6,669 nucleotides of DNA, taken from Fervidibacter sp032160945 (GTDB lineage: Bacteria > Armatimonadota > Fervidibacteria > Fervidibacterales > Fervidibacteraceae). Of this stretch, positions 1 to 5,812 are shown one piece after another; the stretch's first letter is position 1, and each line of letters opens with the position of its first letter. The notes beneath the pieces were generated by a model. It did no database searches. It was given only the letters and a program-made list of their open reading frames with translations, and was not told the origin of the DNA. The stretch lies in assembly GCA_032160945.1 (NCBI GenBank), contig JAVHTL010000170.1. One strand, 5' to 3'. Both the position numbers and the translations under genes were made by a program.

Positions 1-52
1 ACCCGTCACGGTTATCGGAATAGACAGCAACGAAAGTTTTTTTCGTAAAATG

Positions 53-152
53 ATGTAGGGCGTGGCTTCCATGCCCCGCCGACAAATTCTGTCGGCGCAG
101 GGCGGAGCCTGCGCCATACATTTCGGCACGGGACAGAGCCCGTGCCCTACAT
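53..152. repeat. Tandem hairpin block bracketed by ATGTAGGG / CCCTACAT
   Basis: An outer inverted repeat, ATGTAGGG (53-60) and CCCTACAT (145-152), encloses four short palindromes. Hairpin A pairs 58-65 with 69-76 (8 bp with one G-T wobble, loop CTT). Hairpin B pairs CGCCGACA (77-84) with TGTCGGCG (90-97). Hairpin C pairs GGCGCAGG (94-101) with CCTGCGCC (108-115). Hairpin D pairs GGCACGGG (125-132) with CCCGTGCC (139-146). B and C share bases 94-97, so both cannot form fully at once. No coding capacity is apparent. The design matches dispersed intergenic hairpin repeats. A T6 run at 161-166 lies about 14 bases past hairpin D, too far for a classical intrinsic terminator. Confidence 0.75.
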
Positions 153-174
153 GGCGACAATTTTTTGAATTGGT

Positions 175-245
175 TAGGAGTTACGCAGTTGGATGTAGGG
201 GCGGCTGCTAAGCCGCCCGCAAGGGCAGTTTTAACCCCATTATAG
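175..245 (+). repeat. Left half-copy of the 134-bp inverted-repeat element
   Basis: This stretch begins with TAGGAGTTACGCAGTTG and matches the left half of the complete element at 3021-3154 almost base for base: one substitution just inside the terminal repeat and one extra A after the CCCC run. The GGGCGGC/GCCGCCC hairpin and the AAGGGCAGTTTTAACCCC core are both present. Similarity stops at about 245. The right half, with the GGGCAGAC hairpin and the CAACTGCG end, is missing, so this is a truncated copy or a shorter relative. It starts 22 bases after the tandem hairpin block. Confidence 0.75.
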
Positions 246-359
246 GCGAATGAGTGTGCAAGAAGTTTATTGCATCGCTCATCAATGTAAGCCAACACCA
301 GATTCACCTAACTCAACTCCCCAAAACTGCTGCTTTGCCTGCACCTGCCGATTTTTATA

Positions 360-386
360 GCGCAGGATAGAACTTGTGCTCTACAT
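360..386. repeat. Decayed copy of a CCCTACAT-type hairpin
   Basis: These 27 bases align without gaps to 126-152 (hairpin D plus its CTACAT tail) with 20 identities. All seven differences are transitions. The arms GCGCAGG (360-366) and CTTGTGC (373-379) can still pair through two G-T wobbles, with loop ATAGAA. This looks like an old copy of the same repeat worn down by C-to-T and G-to-A changes. It lies 28 bases beyond the priA stop codon. Confidence 0.5.
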
Positions 387-414
387 CTGTGTGGCTTGAA
401 CTTTGCCACTGCTT

Positions 415-2949
415 TCACATACCTATCGGGTCAACATCAATGATCAGTGAGGATAGTGTCTCTTCGTCCAAAAGGGAGAGTGCCTTGTCAAGGACGGCGT
501 GTAGTTTTTTGCGGTCTTTGCTTCTCAAAAGCATGTGGTAGCGCCAGCGACCTTGCAATCTTGGGATGAGACACTCACTTGGTCCAAGCAACTCCACGCC
601 CACTGCTCCTAACATGGCTATGGCTCGTTTTATCGCCGTCTCCGCTGCCTTAATGCGCAACTTGACGACATTCAAATCAGGGTCGCTGGTGAGAACTTCA
701 ATCAAATGAGCATAAGGCGGATAAGGTGGGTAGCGTCGCTGTTTTAATTCGGTGACAAAAAATCGGTGGTAATCCTGAGCAATAGCCAACTGAATGGCGT
801 AATGGTCAGGAAAACGAGTTTGGATGAACACCACTCCAGCCTTTTCGCCACGACCTGCTCGTCCAGAAACTTGCGTGAGCAACTGGAAGCATTCTTCAGC
901 AGCACGATAGTGTGGAAACAAAAGGGCATGGTCAGCATTCAAAACTCCTACGACAGTCACCTTCGGGAAATCAAGCCCTTTCGTGACCATCTGCGTGCCG
1001 ACCAAAACTTGCGCTTCACCGTTGCGAAAAGCGTTCAGGATGCGAGCGTGTTCGCCTCGGCTAACAACTGCATCTCTATCAAGGCGCAAAACTTGAACTT
1101 TTGGGAACAATCGTTTGACTTCCGATTCAACTCGTTCCGTGCCAGCGCCTTTCAAAGCCACCATCGTCCCACTGCACTTTGGACATTTGAGTTCAAACTG
1201 TTGCCGATAACCGCAATGGTGGCATCTTAGAGTTTCGTCAATCGCATGAAACACAAGGGAGACGGAACAATTTGGGCATCTTGGAATGAAGTTGCACTGC
1301 TGGCACAAAGCAACTCGTGCATAACCTCTACGGTTCAAAAATAAGATGACCTGTTCGCCTTGAGAAAGTGCTTGAGCCATCGCTTCAATGAGAGGGTCAC
1401 TGAGCAATTCGGAATGGCGATGGGTAGCGATGTTTTCGTCAATGAGGCGAACTTCTGGAAGCGGTTTGCCCTCAACCCGGTGTGTCAACCGAAGCAGCGT
1501 CCATTGACCTTTCAGGGCTTGGTGGTAACTTCCAAGGGATGGAGTTGCCGTTCCCAAAACCAAGACAGCGTTGCAAATTTTCGCTCTCATCAACGCAACT
1601 TCACGGGCATGGTAGCGAACGCCTTGCTCTTGCTTGTAAGAGTGGTCATGCTCTTCGTCTATGACAATAAGCCCCAAGTTGGGCACAGGAGCAAAAATGG
1701 CGGAACGAGGTCCAATGACGATAGGGTAATCACCCTTCTTGACCTTTCGCCATTGTTCAAACCTTGTGCTGGGCAGCAGAGCACTATGCCAAACAGCGAC
1801 CTTTTCACCAAAGCGGTTGCGAAAGATGCCGACAACTTGCGCCGTTAGAGCAATTTCAGGGACAAGCACGATTGCTCCAAAACCGATTTTCAAAGCATGC
1901 TCAACTGCTCGCAAGTAAACTTCCGTTTTGCCCGACGCAGTGACACCATGAAGAAGGAAAACGGGATGCAGAGCGTGGGAGGAGGGACGAGTTTCTTCAT
2001 TTTCGCCTACACGCTTGCACTCCTTCACGCTTAAACGCTCCAACGCTTTCACAATTTCATCAAGGGCTTGGCGTTGCTCATCAGTGAGTTCAACGACAGG
2101 GACTGTGAATGCGAGAGCGTCAGTATCCCAACTTCGGTCAGGGACAAACTTGATTTCATCCAACAAACCTTTTCTCACCAGTGATTGAATGATGCTGCGT
2201 TCGTAGCCTTCTTCGGCAAGTTCAGAAAGCAATTCAGCAACACCATCTTCAAGCCGATAAAGTGCAGCGATTTGCTTATCTGTCAAGTTGTATTGCTTGC
2301 TTGTCTTTGGGTCAGTTTCCAACTCGGCAAGCACTTGAGCACCTTTTGCTGAGAGCCTGACTGCTTTCAATACACGGGGTTGCACTGGTTTGGCTTGGAC
2401 ATCATGAACTTCGTCAATGATGCCTTTGCGCTTGAGTGTGGCGAGAGCGTTTGAGAGTTGGCGTGGTGAAGGTTCGTTAAGGGTTTCAGAAAGTTCATCA
2501 TAAGTTGCCTCGCCACCAAGAGTTTGCAGTGCTTCAACAATTTGCCTTTGCAAAGGCGAAACCTTAACAGCGCTTGTGGCAGGGTTAACAAGTTTGAAAA
2601 CCCGTTCAACCGCACGCTGCCATCCCGAAGGAATGACCAATTGCAGTGCTTCGTCAAGAGAGCAATGATAATAGCGGGCTATCCGTTGAGCAAGTTGCAA
2701 AAGTTGTTCATCAAAGAGAGGTTCAGGCGAAAGAATTTCAAGAACGGGTTTGATTTTTAAACCTTCAGGCAAATTTGGCGGTTCGTCATTAAGGGCAACA
2801 ACATAACCTATCACTTTCCGATCCCTAAGTGGCACAGCAACACACGAACCAATTTGCACTTTGCCATTCAAATTTTCGGGAACAGAATATGTGAGCAAGT
2901 TGCCGACGGCTGCCAGTTTGATGTCAAGGCAAACCTGTGCATAAAGCAT
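415..2949 (-). CDS. priA: Primosomal protein N', replication-restart helicase PriA
   Basis: PriA recognises stalled or collapsed replication forks, unwinds DNA 3' to 5' using ATP, and reloads the replicative helicase. The 844-residue product opens with the typical 3'-DNA-binding domain (about 1-100). A winged-helix and linker region follows. Helicase lobe 1 has Walker A GVTASGKT (335-342), DEEH (431-434) and GTATPS (466-471). Eight cysteines at 549, 552, 558, 561, 576, 579, 589 and 592 form the two zinc sites inserted in lobe 2. Lobe 2 has GTQMVTKGLDF (651-661) and QVSGRAGRG (693-701). The protein exceeds E. coli PriA (about 730 residues); the extra length is mainly between residues 110 and 330, including a polar stretch just before Walker A. 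The ATG at 2949 fits the family N-terminus (MLYAQVCLDIKL), although no strong ribosome site precedes it. It is transcribed away from thrB. Confidence 0.97.
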   Translation of the reverse strand: MLYAQVCLDIKLAAVGNLLTYSVPENLNGKVQIGSCVAVPLRDRKVIGYVVALNDEPPNLPEGLKIKPVLEILSPEPLFDEQLLQLAQRIARYYHCSLDEALQLVIPSGWQRAVERVFKLVNPATSAVKVSPLQRQIVEALQTLGGEATYDELSETLNEPSPRQLSNALATLKRKGIIDEVHDVQAKPVQPRVLKAVRLSAKGAQVLAELETDPKTSKQYNLTDKQIAALYRLEDGVAELLSELAEEGYERSIIQSLVRKGLLDEIKFVPDRSWDTDALAFTVPVVELTDEQRQALDEIVKALERLSVKECKRVGENEETRPSSHALHPVFLLHGVTASGKTEVYLRAVEHALKIGFGAIVLVPEIALTAQVVGIFRNRFGEKVAVWHSALLPSTRFEQWRKVKKGDYPIVIGPRSAIFAPVPNLGLIVIDEEHDHSYKQEQGVRYHAREVALMRAKICNAVLVLGTATPSLGSYHQALKGQWTLLRLTHRVEGKPLPEVRLIDENIATHRHSELLSDPLIEAMAQALSQGEQVILFLNRRGYARVALCQQCNFIPRCPNCSVSLVFHAIDETLRCHHCGYRQQFELKCPKCSGTMVALKGAGTERVESEVKRLFPKVQVLRLDRDAVVSRGEHARILNAFRNGEAQVLVGTQMVTKGLDFPKVTVVGVLNADHALLFPHYRAAEECFQLLTQVSGRAGRGEKAGVVFIQTRFPDHYAIQLAIAQDYHRFFVTELKQRRYPPYPPYAHLIEVLTSDPDLNVVKLRIKAAETAIKRAIAMLGAVGVELLGPSECLIPRLQGRWRYHMLLRSKDRKKLHAVLDKALSLLDEETLSSLIIDVDPIGM

Positions 2950-3020
2950 GACTAAAACACCGAAGAAAAATCTAACGCAAATTGACCAAGCATTAAGGGT
3001 TCAGTGTTGTGCATCCATTT

Positions 3021-3154
3021 TAGGAGTTACGCAGTTGTATGTAGGGGCGGCTGCTAAGCCGCCCGCAAGGGCAGTTTTAACCCCTTATAAAGGATGTTTT
3101 CGGGCAGACTATCGTCTGCCCCTACACAAAATGACATCAACTGCGTAAGTCCTA
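3021..3154 (+). mobile_element. MITE-like element, complete copy (134 bp)
   Basis: The ends TAGGAGTTACGCAGTTG (3021-3037) and CAACTGCGTAAGTCCTA (3138-3154) are inverted repeats matching at 16 of 17 positions. Just inside, TGTAGGGG and CCCCTACA form a second nested inverted repeat. The interior holds a GGGCGGC/GCCGCCC hairpin (3045-3064, loop TGCTAA) and a GGGCAGAC/GTCTGCCC hairpin (3102-3121, loop TATC). There is no transposase, so any movement would need one supplied in trans. The outermost TA at each end fits a TA target duplication as made by IS630/Tc1-mariner transposases; this is an inference. A second full copy lies inverted at 5542-5676. Confidence 0.8.
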
Positions 3155-3175
3155 TTCATGAAAGCACTTTTTATG

Positions 3176-3204
3176 TTGCCGTTATCATTTCCGCACTTTA
3201 TTTT
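3176..3204 (+). promoter_or_regulatory. Weak candidate promoter for the thrB operon
   Basis: TTGCCG (3176-3181) and TATTTT (3199-3204) are separated by 17 bases, each matching the sigma-70 consensus at four of six positions. They lie about 120 bases upstream of thrB, beyond the repeat element. AT-rich sequence gives such matches easily, so this is only a candidate. Confidence 0.22.
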
Positions 3205-3308
3205 GCTACGCATGCAAAAATGAGTTCATGGCAAGGTGATGTGCAAGCAATCAATGCTTTTGTCGTCGCAAATAGCCTAATTCAACAATTTGCCGAAAAA
3301 TTTGCAGT

Positions 3309-3315
3309 GAGGTGG
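3309..3315 (+). promoter_or_regulatory. Ribosome binding site that sets the thrB start
   Basis: GAGGTGG lies five bases before ATG 3321. The longer frame would begin at GTG 3312, which is inside this motif and would leave no spacing. ATG 3321 also gives the family N-terminus (MTVAVRVPSTTANLGSGFD). The downstream ATG is therefore preferred. Confidence 0.75.
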
Positions 3316-3320
3316 TGCTG

Positions 3321-4244
3321 ATGACAGTCGCTGTTAGAGTTCCTTCTACGACGGCAAATTTGGGCAGCGGGTTTGATGCAATCGGTGTTGCCCTTTCATG
3401 GCACAGTTTTGTCACTCTTGAGGCATGTGAAGGTTTGGTTGTTGAAGTTGCGGGGGAAGGCGAAAAAGAAATCGCATGCGACGAAAGCAATATCGCTGTC
3501 AGGGCAGTAAAAGCGTTATTGCAAAATTTGCCGAACGATGTTGCAGAACCACTGAGCAAAGGTTTTAGGCTTCGCCTTGAAAATCGCTTCCCGATAACTC
3601 GTGGGCTTGGAAGTTCGGCTGCTGCAAGGGTTGGCGCTTTGGTGGCAGCAAACAGTTTGCTTGGTGAACCGCTTTCCATTAACCAGTTGCTCAAAATTGC
3701 AGCCGATTTAGAAGGTCACGCCGACAATGTTGCTGCTGCTTTACTTGGTGGCATCGTTGTCGCCGTGCCAAACGATGAAAGCATCGCTTGGGCAAGGTTT
3801 TTGCCACCACTTGAGTTGCACATCGCTTTGCTCATTCCAGATTTCACGCTTGAGACCGAAAAAGCAAGAGCGGTTTTGCCAACATTGGTAACAAGAAGCG
3901 ACGCCGTGTTCAATCTTGGTCGTGCTGCACTTTTGGTTGCAGCACTATCAACGGGTCAAATTGACCAGTTGAAGGTAGCGATGCAAGACAGATTGCACCA
4001 ACCTTATCGCCAATTGCTTATGCCTTGGCTGCCACAAATTTTTGAAGCCGCTTTGGATGCAGGTGCTTTGGGAGTTCACTTGAGCGGCGCTGGTCCAACA
4101 GTTGCTGCTTGGTGCGATGATGAGAGCAAAGCGGAAACGGTTGCAAAGGAGATGTGGCAATCTTTGAAATTGGCAAGTGTAAACGGGTTTTGGAAAGTTG
4201 TCAGTCTGGACATTCACGGAGCGGAAGTTGTTCAAAGGGGCTGA
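3321..4244 (+). CDS. thrB: Homoserine kinase
   Basis: ThrB is a cytosolic GHMP-family kinase that phosphorylates L-homoserine with ATP to O-phosphohomoserine, the substrate of threonine synthase. The 307-residue length is normal. Near the N-terminus VPSTTANLGSGFD (residues 7-19) is the typical homoserine-kinase opening. The ATP-binding GHMP motif PITRGLGSSAA spans residues 91-101. EGHADNVAAALLGG starts at residue 131, where many relatives have EGHPDN. The C-terminal GHMP motif LSGAGPT surrounds residues 255-260. Threonine synthase and homoserine dehydrogenase, frequent neighbours of thrB, are absent here. Instead it heads a tightly packed run with a membrane protein, an acylphosphatase and a PAP2 phosphatase. 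It lies between two inverted copies of the repeat element. Confidence 0.95.
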   Translation: MTVAVRVPSTTANLGSGFDAIGVALSWHSFVTLEACEGLVVEVAGEGEKEIACDESNIAVRAVKALLQNLPNDVAEPLSKGFRLRLENRFPITRGLGSSAAARVGALVAANSLLGEPLSINQLLKIAADLEGHADNVAAALLGGIVVAVPNDESIAWARFLPPLELHIALLIPDFTLETEKARAVLPTLVTRSDAVFNLGRAALLVAALSTGQIDQLKVAMQDRLHQPYRQLLMPWLPQIFEAALDAGALGVHLSGAGPTVAAWCDDESKAETVAKEMWQSLKLASVNGFWKVVSLDIHGAEVVQRG

Positions 4245-4249
4245 CGAAA

Positions 4250-4555
4250 ATGCCGAACGGTCGCGACACAGACTTTTGGGCAAGGGTTTTGGCTTTAATG
4301 ACTTTTCTCCTTGGCATCGGGCTTATGCTGCTCGTTTTCGCTTGGGCTGCAAAATTGTTTAACGAACTTGGTGTCGGCAAAGAAATCGCTTTGCAAACTA
4401 ACCCGTCCGAAAGAACTCCTTTGGCTGAATGGGGAGTTCGTTGGCTGATACGGGTCGTATTGCTCTTTGCCCTCGGATACATCTCTTCTCTTATTGCTGC
4501 TCGCGGTGCCAGCCTCTATTTGTCAACCCGAAATCGGCAAAGGGGTGAACAATGA
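4250..4555 (+). CDS. Small two-helix membrane protein, function unknown
   Basis: The 101-residue product has two hydrophobic segments, about residues 13-34 and 65-84. They are separated by a polar loop of about 30 residues, and the tail is basic (STRNRQRGEQ). No signal-peptide cleavage site or known motif is recognised. The ATG at 4250 follows AGGGG (4236-4240) by nine bases and lies five bases after the thrB stop. The frame is open further upstream, but only inside thrB, so that extension is rejected. Its stop is immediately followed by the acylphosphatase ATG, which suggests translational coupling. The positive-inside rule favours both ends in the cytoplasm. Position and composition support a real gene; no function is proposed. 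Confidence 0.75.
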   Translation: MPNGRDTDFWARVLALMTFLLGIGLMLLVFAWAAKLFNELGVGKEIALQTNPSERTPLAEWGVRWLIRVVLLFALGYISSLIAARGASLYLSTRNRQRGEQ

Positions 4556-4843
4556 ATGGCGGAACAGAAAGTCCGCATGAGGGCAATCGTCAAGGGAATA
4601 GTTCAAGGTGTCGGCTACCGATATTTCACCGTTTACCAAGCCCAGCGAATTGGCAGCATAACGGGCTATGTCCGAAACCTTTATAGCGGCGATGTTGAAG
4701 TCGTCGCTGAAGGCGAGAGGGAAAAACTTGAACAGTTGCTCTCTCAACTCCGCAAAGGACCGATGGGCGCTCATGTGACTGATGTTGAGGTTTTTTGGGA
4801 ACAGCCAACGGGTGAATTCACTAACTTTGGCATTAGGTGGTGA
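4556..4843 (+). CDS. acyP: Acylphosphatase
   Basis: Acylphosphatases are small cytosolic enzymes that hydrolyse the carboxyl-phosphate bond of acyl phosphates such as carbamoyl phosphate and 1,3-bisphosphoglycerate. The 95-residue length is typical. The phosphate-binding signature GIVQGVGYRYF carries the catalytic Arg22, and GYVRNLYSGDVEV carries the catalytic Asn41. Both residues match the positions known from the family. The ATG directly follows the stop of the membrane-protein gene, and AGGGGTGA (4541-4548) gives a ribosome site seven bases upstream. The physiological substrate cannot be read from the sequence, and a link with threonine synthesis is unproven. Confidence 0.95.
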   Translation: MAEQKVRMRAIVKGIVQGVGYRYFTVYQAQRIGSITGYVRNLYSGDVEVVAEGEREKLEQLLSQLRKGPMGAHVTDVEVFWEQPTGEFTNFGIRW

Positions 4844-4852
4844 AATCTTTCT

Positions 4853-5587
4853 GTGAGCCAAAATGCTGAGACGGACAAGAAGGTTCGCAAAACCTCTCTT
4901 CAAATTCCATTGCCAACCCAATTAGCGATTTGGGCAGGAGCATTTTTCGCCCTCGCAATTCCCACCGCAGTTCGGTGGCGACCATTTGAAACAGTTGATA
5001 TTGCTTTGCTGAGATTGGTGAATAAAGGTTTGGCTAACGAATGGCTTGACGCTGCGATGCTTTTTTTCACTCGCCTTAACAACATGCCACTTACTTGGCT
5101 CTTGCTCATCTTTTGGCTTGGATATTGCGCTTTCAAGCAAAACAACGAACGGCGAAAGGCTTTGCTGAAATGGTTCCTTTCAGTCCTGGCAGTGGCGACT
5201 GCTATTGGTTGTGCCGATTTGCTTAGCGGTAGGATAGCCAAGCCATTGGTCGGTCGTGAACGACCAGCAAAAATTCTTAGGGATGTTAGGCAAGTCAACG
5301 GTGGCGGTAAAGCAAAAGGTTTTCCTTCGTCACATGCAGCCAACGCTTTTGCTGCCGCTCAGGTTTTGCATGAACTTGCACCGCCAAAAACCCTTTGGTG
5401 GCTTTTAGCAGCAGTCATAGCGTTCTCACGAGTTTACTTGGGCGCTCATTTTCCCGCTGATGTTATCGGTGGAGCAATGATAGGTTTAGCCGTAGGCTCA
5501 ATCATCCTTTGGTTCGGAAATTCTTTCCGCCGATTACATGCTAGGACTTACGCAGTTGATGTCATTTTGTGTAGGGGCAGACGATAG
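4853..5587 (+). CDS. PAP2-family membrane phosphatase with a repeat-encoded C-terminus
   Basis: This is an integral-membrane phosphatase of the PAP2 superfamily, which removes phosphate from lipid phosphates such as undecaprenyl pyrophosphate or phosphatidate; the substrate here is unknown. All three signatures are intact: K130-x6-RP (to P138), PSSH 158-161, and SR (192-193)-x5-H199-x3-D203. Hydrophobic segments lie near 23-41, 79-95, 107-125, 180-197 and 204-222, with a further short one near 163-175. The start is GTG 4853, with GGTGA (4839-4843) nine bases upstream; no ATG is in frame near it. The last 14 residues (231-244) and the stop codon are encoded by the repeat element at 5542-5676, so the original 3' end has been replaced. 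The catalytic core is untouched, so activity is probably retained. Confidence 0.92.
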   Translation: MSQNAETDKKVRKTSLQIPLPTQLAIWAGAFFALAIPTAVRWRPFETVDIALLRLVNKGLANEWLDAAMLFFTRLNNMPLTWLLLIFWLGYCAFKQNNERRKALLKWFLSVLAVATAIGCADLLSGRIAKPLVGRERPAKILRDVRQVNGGGKAKGFPSSHAANAFAAAQVLHELAPPKTLWWLLAAVIAFSRVYLGAHFPADVIGGAMIGLAVGSIILWFGNSFRRLHARTYAVDVILCRGRR

Positions 5588-5676
5588 TCTGCCCGAAAAC
5601 ATCCTTTGTAAGGGGGTTAAAACTGCCCTTGCGGGCGGCTTAGTAGCCACCCCTACATACAACTGCGTAACTCCTA
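5542..5676 (-). mobile_element. MITE-like element, second complete copy, inverted (135 bp)
   Basis: Read on the minus strand, this copy matches 3021-3154 with three substitutions, all transitions, and one extra C in the central C-run: about 97% identity. The ends TAGGACTTACGCAGTTG (5542-5558) and CAACTGCGTAACTCCTA (5660-5676) are inverted repeats with the same single mismatch as the other copy. It begins inside the PAP2 reading frame at codon 230 and supplies that gene's new stop. Two of the transitions fall in the GGGCGGC hairpin arm and loop. The high identity suggests recent spread of both copies or gene conversion between them. Confidence 0.82.
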
Positions 5677-5732
5677 CTTTCTTTTTGCCCACCTGAGCGA
5701 GCGCGCAACTTGTATCAAGTTCATCAAAATCC

Positions 5733-5761
5733 TTCACAGTTTCGTTGGTCGCTGTTAAAAT
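5733..5761 (+). promoter_or_regulatory. Candidate promoter for the helicase gene
   Basis: TTCACA (5733-5738) and TAAAAT (5756-5761) are 17 bases apart, each matching the sigma-70 consensus at five of six positions. Transcription would begin near 5768, giving a leader of about 45 bases before the TTG start. The site lies just past the repeat element, which fits the helicase being a separate transcription unit from the thrB operon. Confidence 0.4.
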
Positions 5762-5800
5762 TCACGCTGAACTTGAGCATACATTGCACCTAAAAAGGGC

Positions 5801-5805
5801 GGTGA
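5801..5805 (+). promoter_or_regulatory. Ribosome binding site favouring a TTG start for the helicase
   Basis: GGTGA within AAGGGCGGTGA lies seven bases before TTG 5813. The alternative ATG 5828 has no comparable motif at the right distance. The five residues gained by the TTG start (MIAVG) fit the usual N-terminal pattern of these helicases, where a Gly precedes a V-x-x-RG stretch. Confidence 0.5.
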
Positions 5806-5812
5806 AAAACGG

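Larger units (their letters stand above)
1..414. other. Gene-poor, repeat-rich spacer left of priA
   Basis: No convincing complete gene is seen in these 414 bases on either strand. The first 58 bases are open in one forward frame and end in a TAG that lies inside the first GTAGGG repeat arm, so a gene tail entering from the left is possible but too short to identify. The rest holds three repeat features listed separately: a tandem hairpin block, half of a terminal-inverted-repeat element, and a decayed hairpin. The stretches 246-359 and 387-414 show nothing recognisable. No hairpin followed directly by a T-run was found for priA on the minus strand, so its terminator is not identified. Confidence 0.6.
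2950..3320. other. Divergent spacer between priA and thrB
   Basis: This 371-bp spacer must hold the promoters of both priA and thrB. Its centre is occupied by the complete inverted-repeat element (3021-3154). The left flank (2950-3020) is AT-rich and lies upstream of priA; no convincing -35/-10 pair was found there. The right flank (3155-3320) holds a weak promoter candidate and the thrB ribosome site. Short forward frames cross the region, but they run through the repeat, have no ribosome site and resemble no known protein, so they are not called genes. Confidence 0.6.

Noticed and set aside
125..166. Intrinsic terminator formed by hairpin D and the T6 run
   Set aside because: The T-run begins about 14 bases after the stem, too far for a standard Rho-independent terminator.
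53..245. CRISPR array in the repeat-rich left end
   Set aside because: There are no equal-length direct repeats separated by unique spacers; the units are palindromes of differing sequence.
766..1848. Long forward-strand open frames (766-1230 and 1360-1848)
   Set aside because: They lie wholly antisense to priA, whose protein motifs are unmistakable, and their translations resemble no known protein.
3312..3320. GTG start for thrB three codons upstream
   Set aside because: That GTG is inside the GAGGTGG ribosome site; ATG 3321 has correct spacing and fits the family N-terminus.
2948..3321. A small gene between priA and thrB interrupted by the element, with a stop overlapping the thrB ATG (TGATG)
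   Set aside because: Removing exactly 134 bp joins two open frames (79 residues, ending at 3321). However, if one TA target copy is left behind, as the element ends suggest, the frames do not join. The upstream ATG also overlaps the priA start codon and has no ribosome site.
4154..4249. Longer version of the small membrane protein starting inside thrB
   Set aside because: The extra 32 codons are out-of-frame thrB sequence, and ATG 4250 has a good ribosome site.
5534..5737. Minus-strand open frame across the right-hand repeat copy
   Set aside because: Most of its translation is the repeat element itself, and the same peptide appears from the other copy; no ribosome site or homology.
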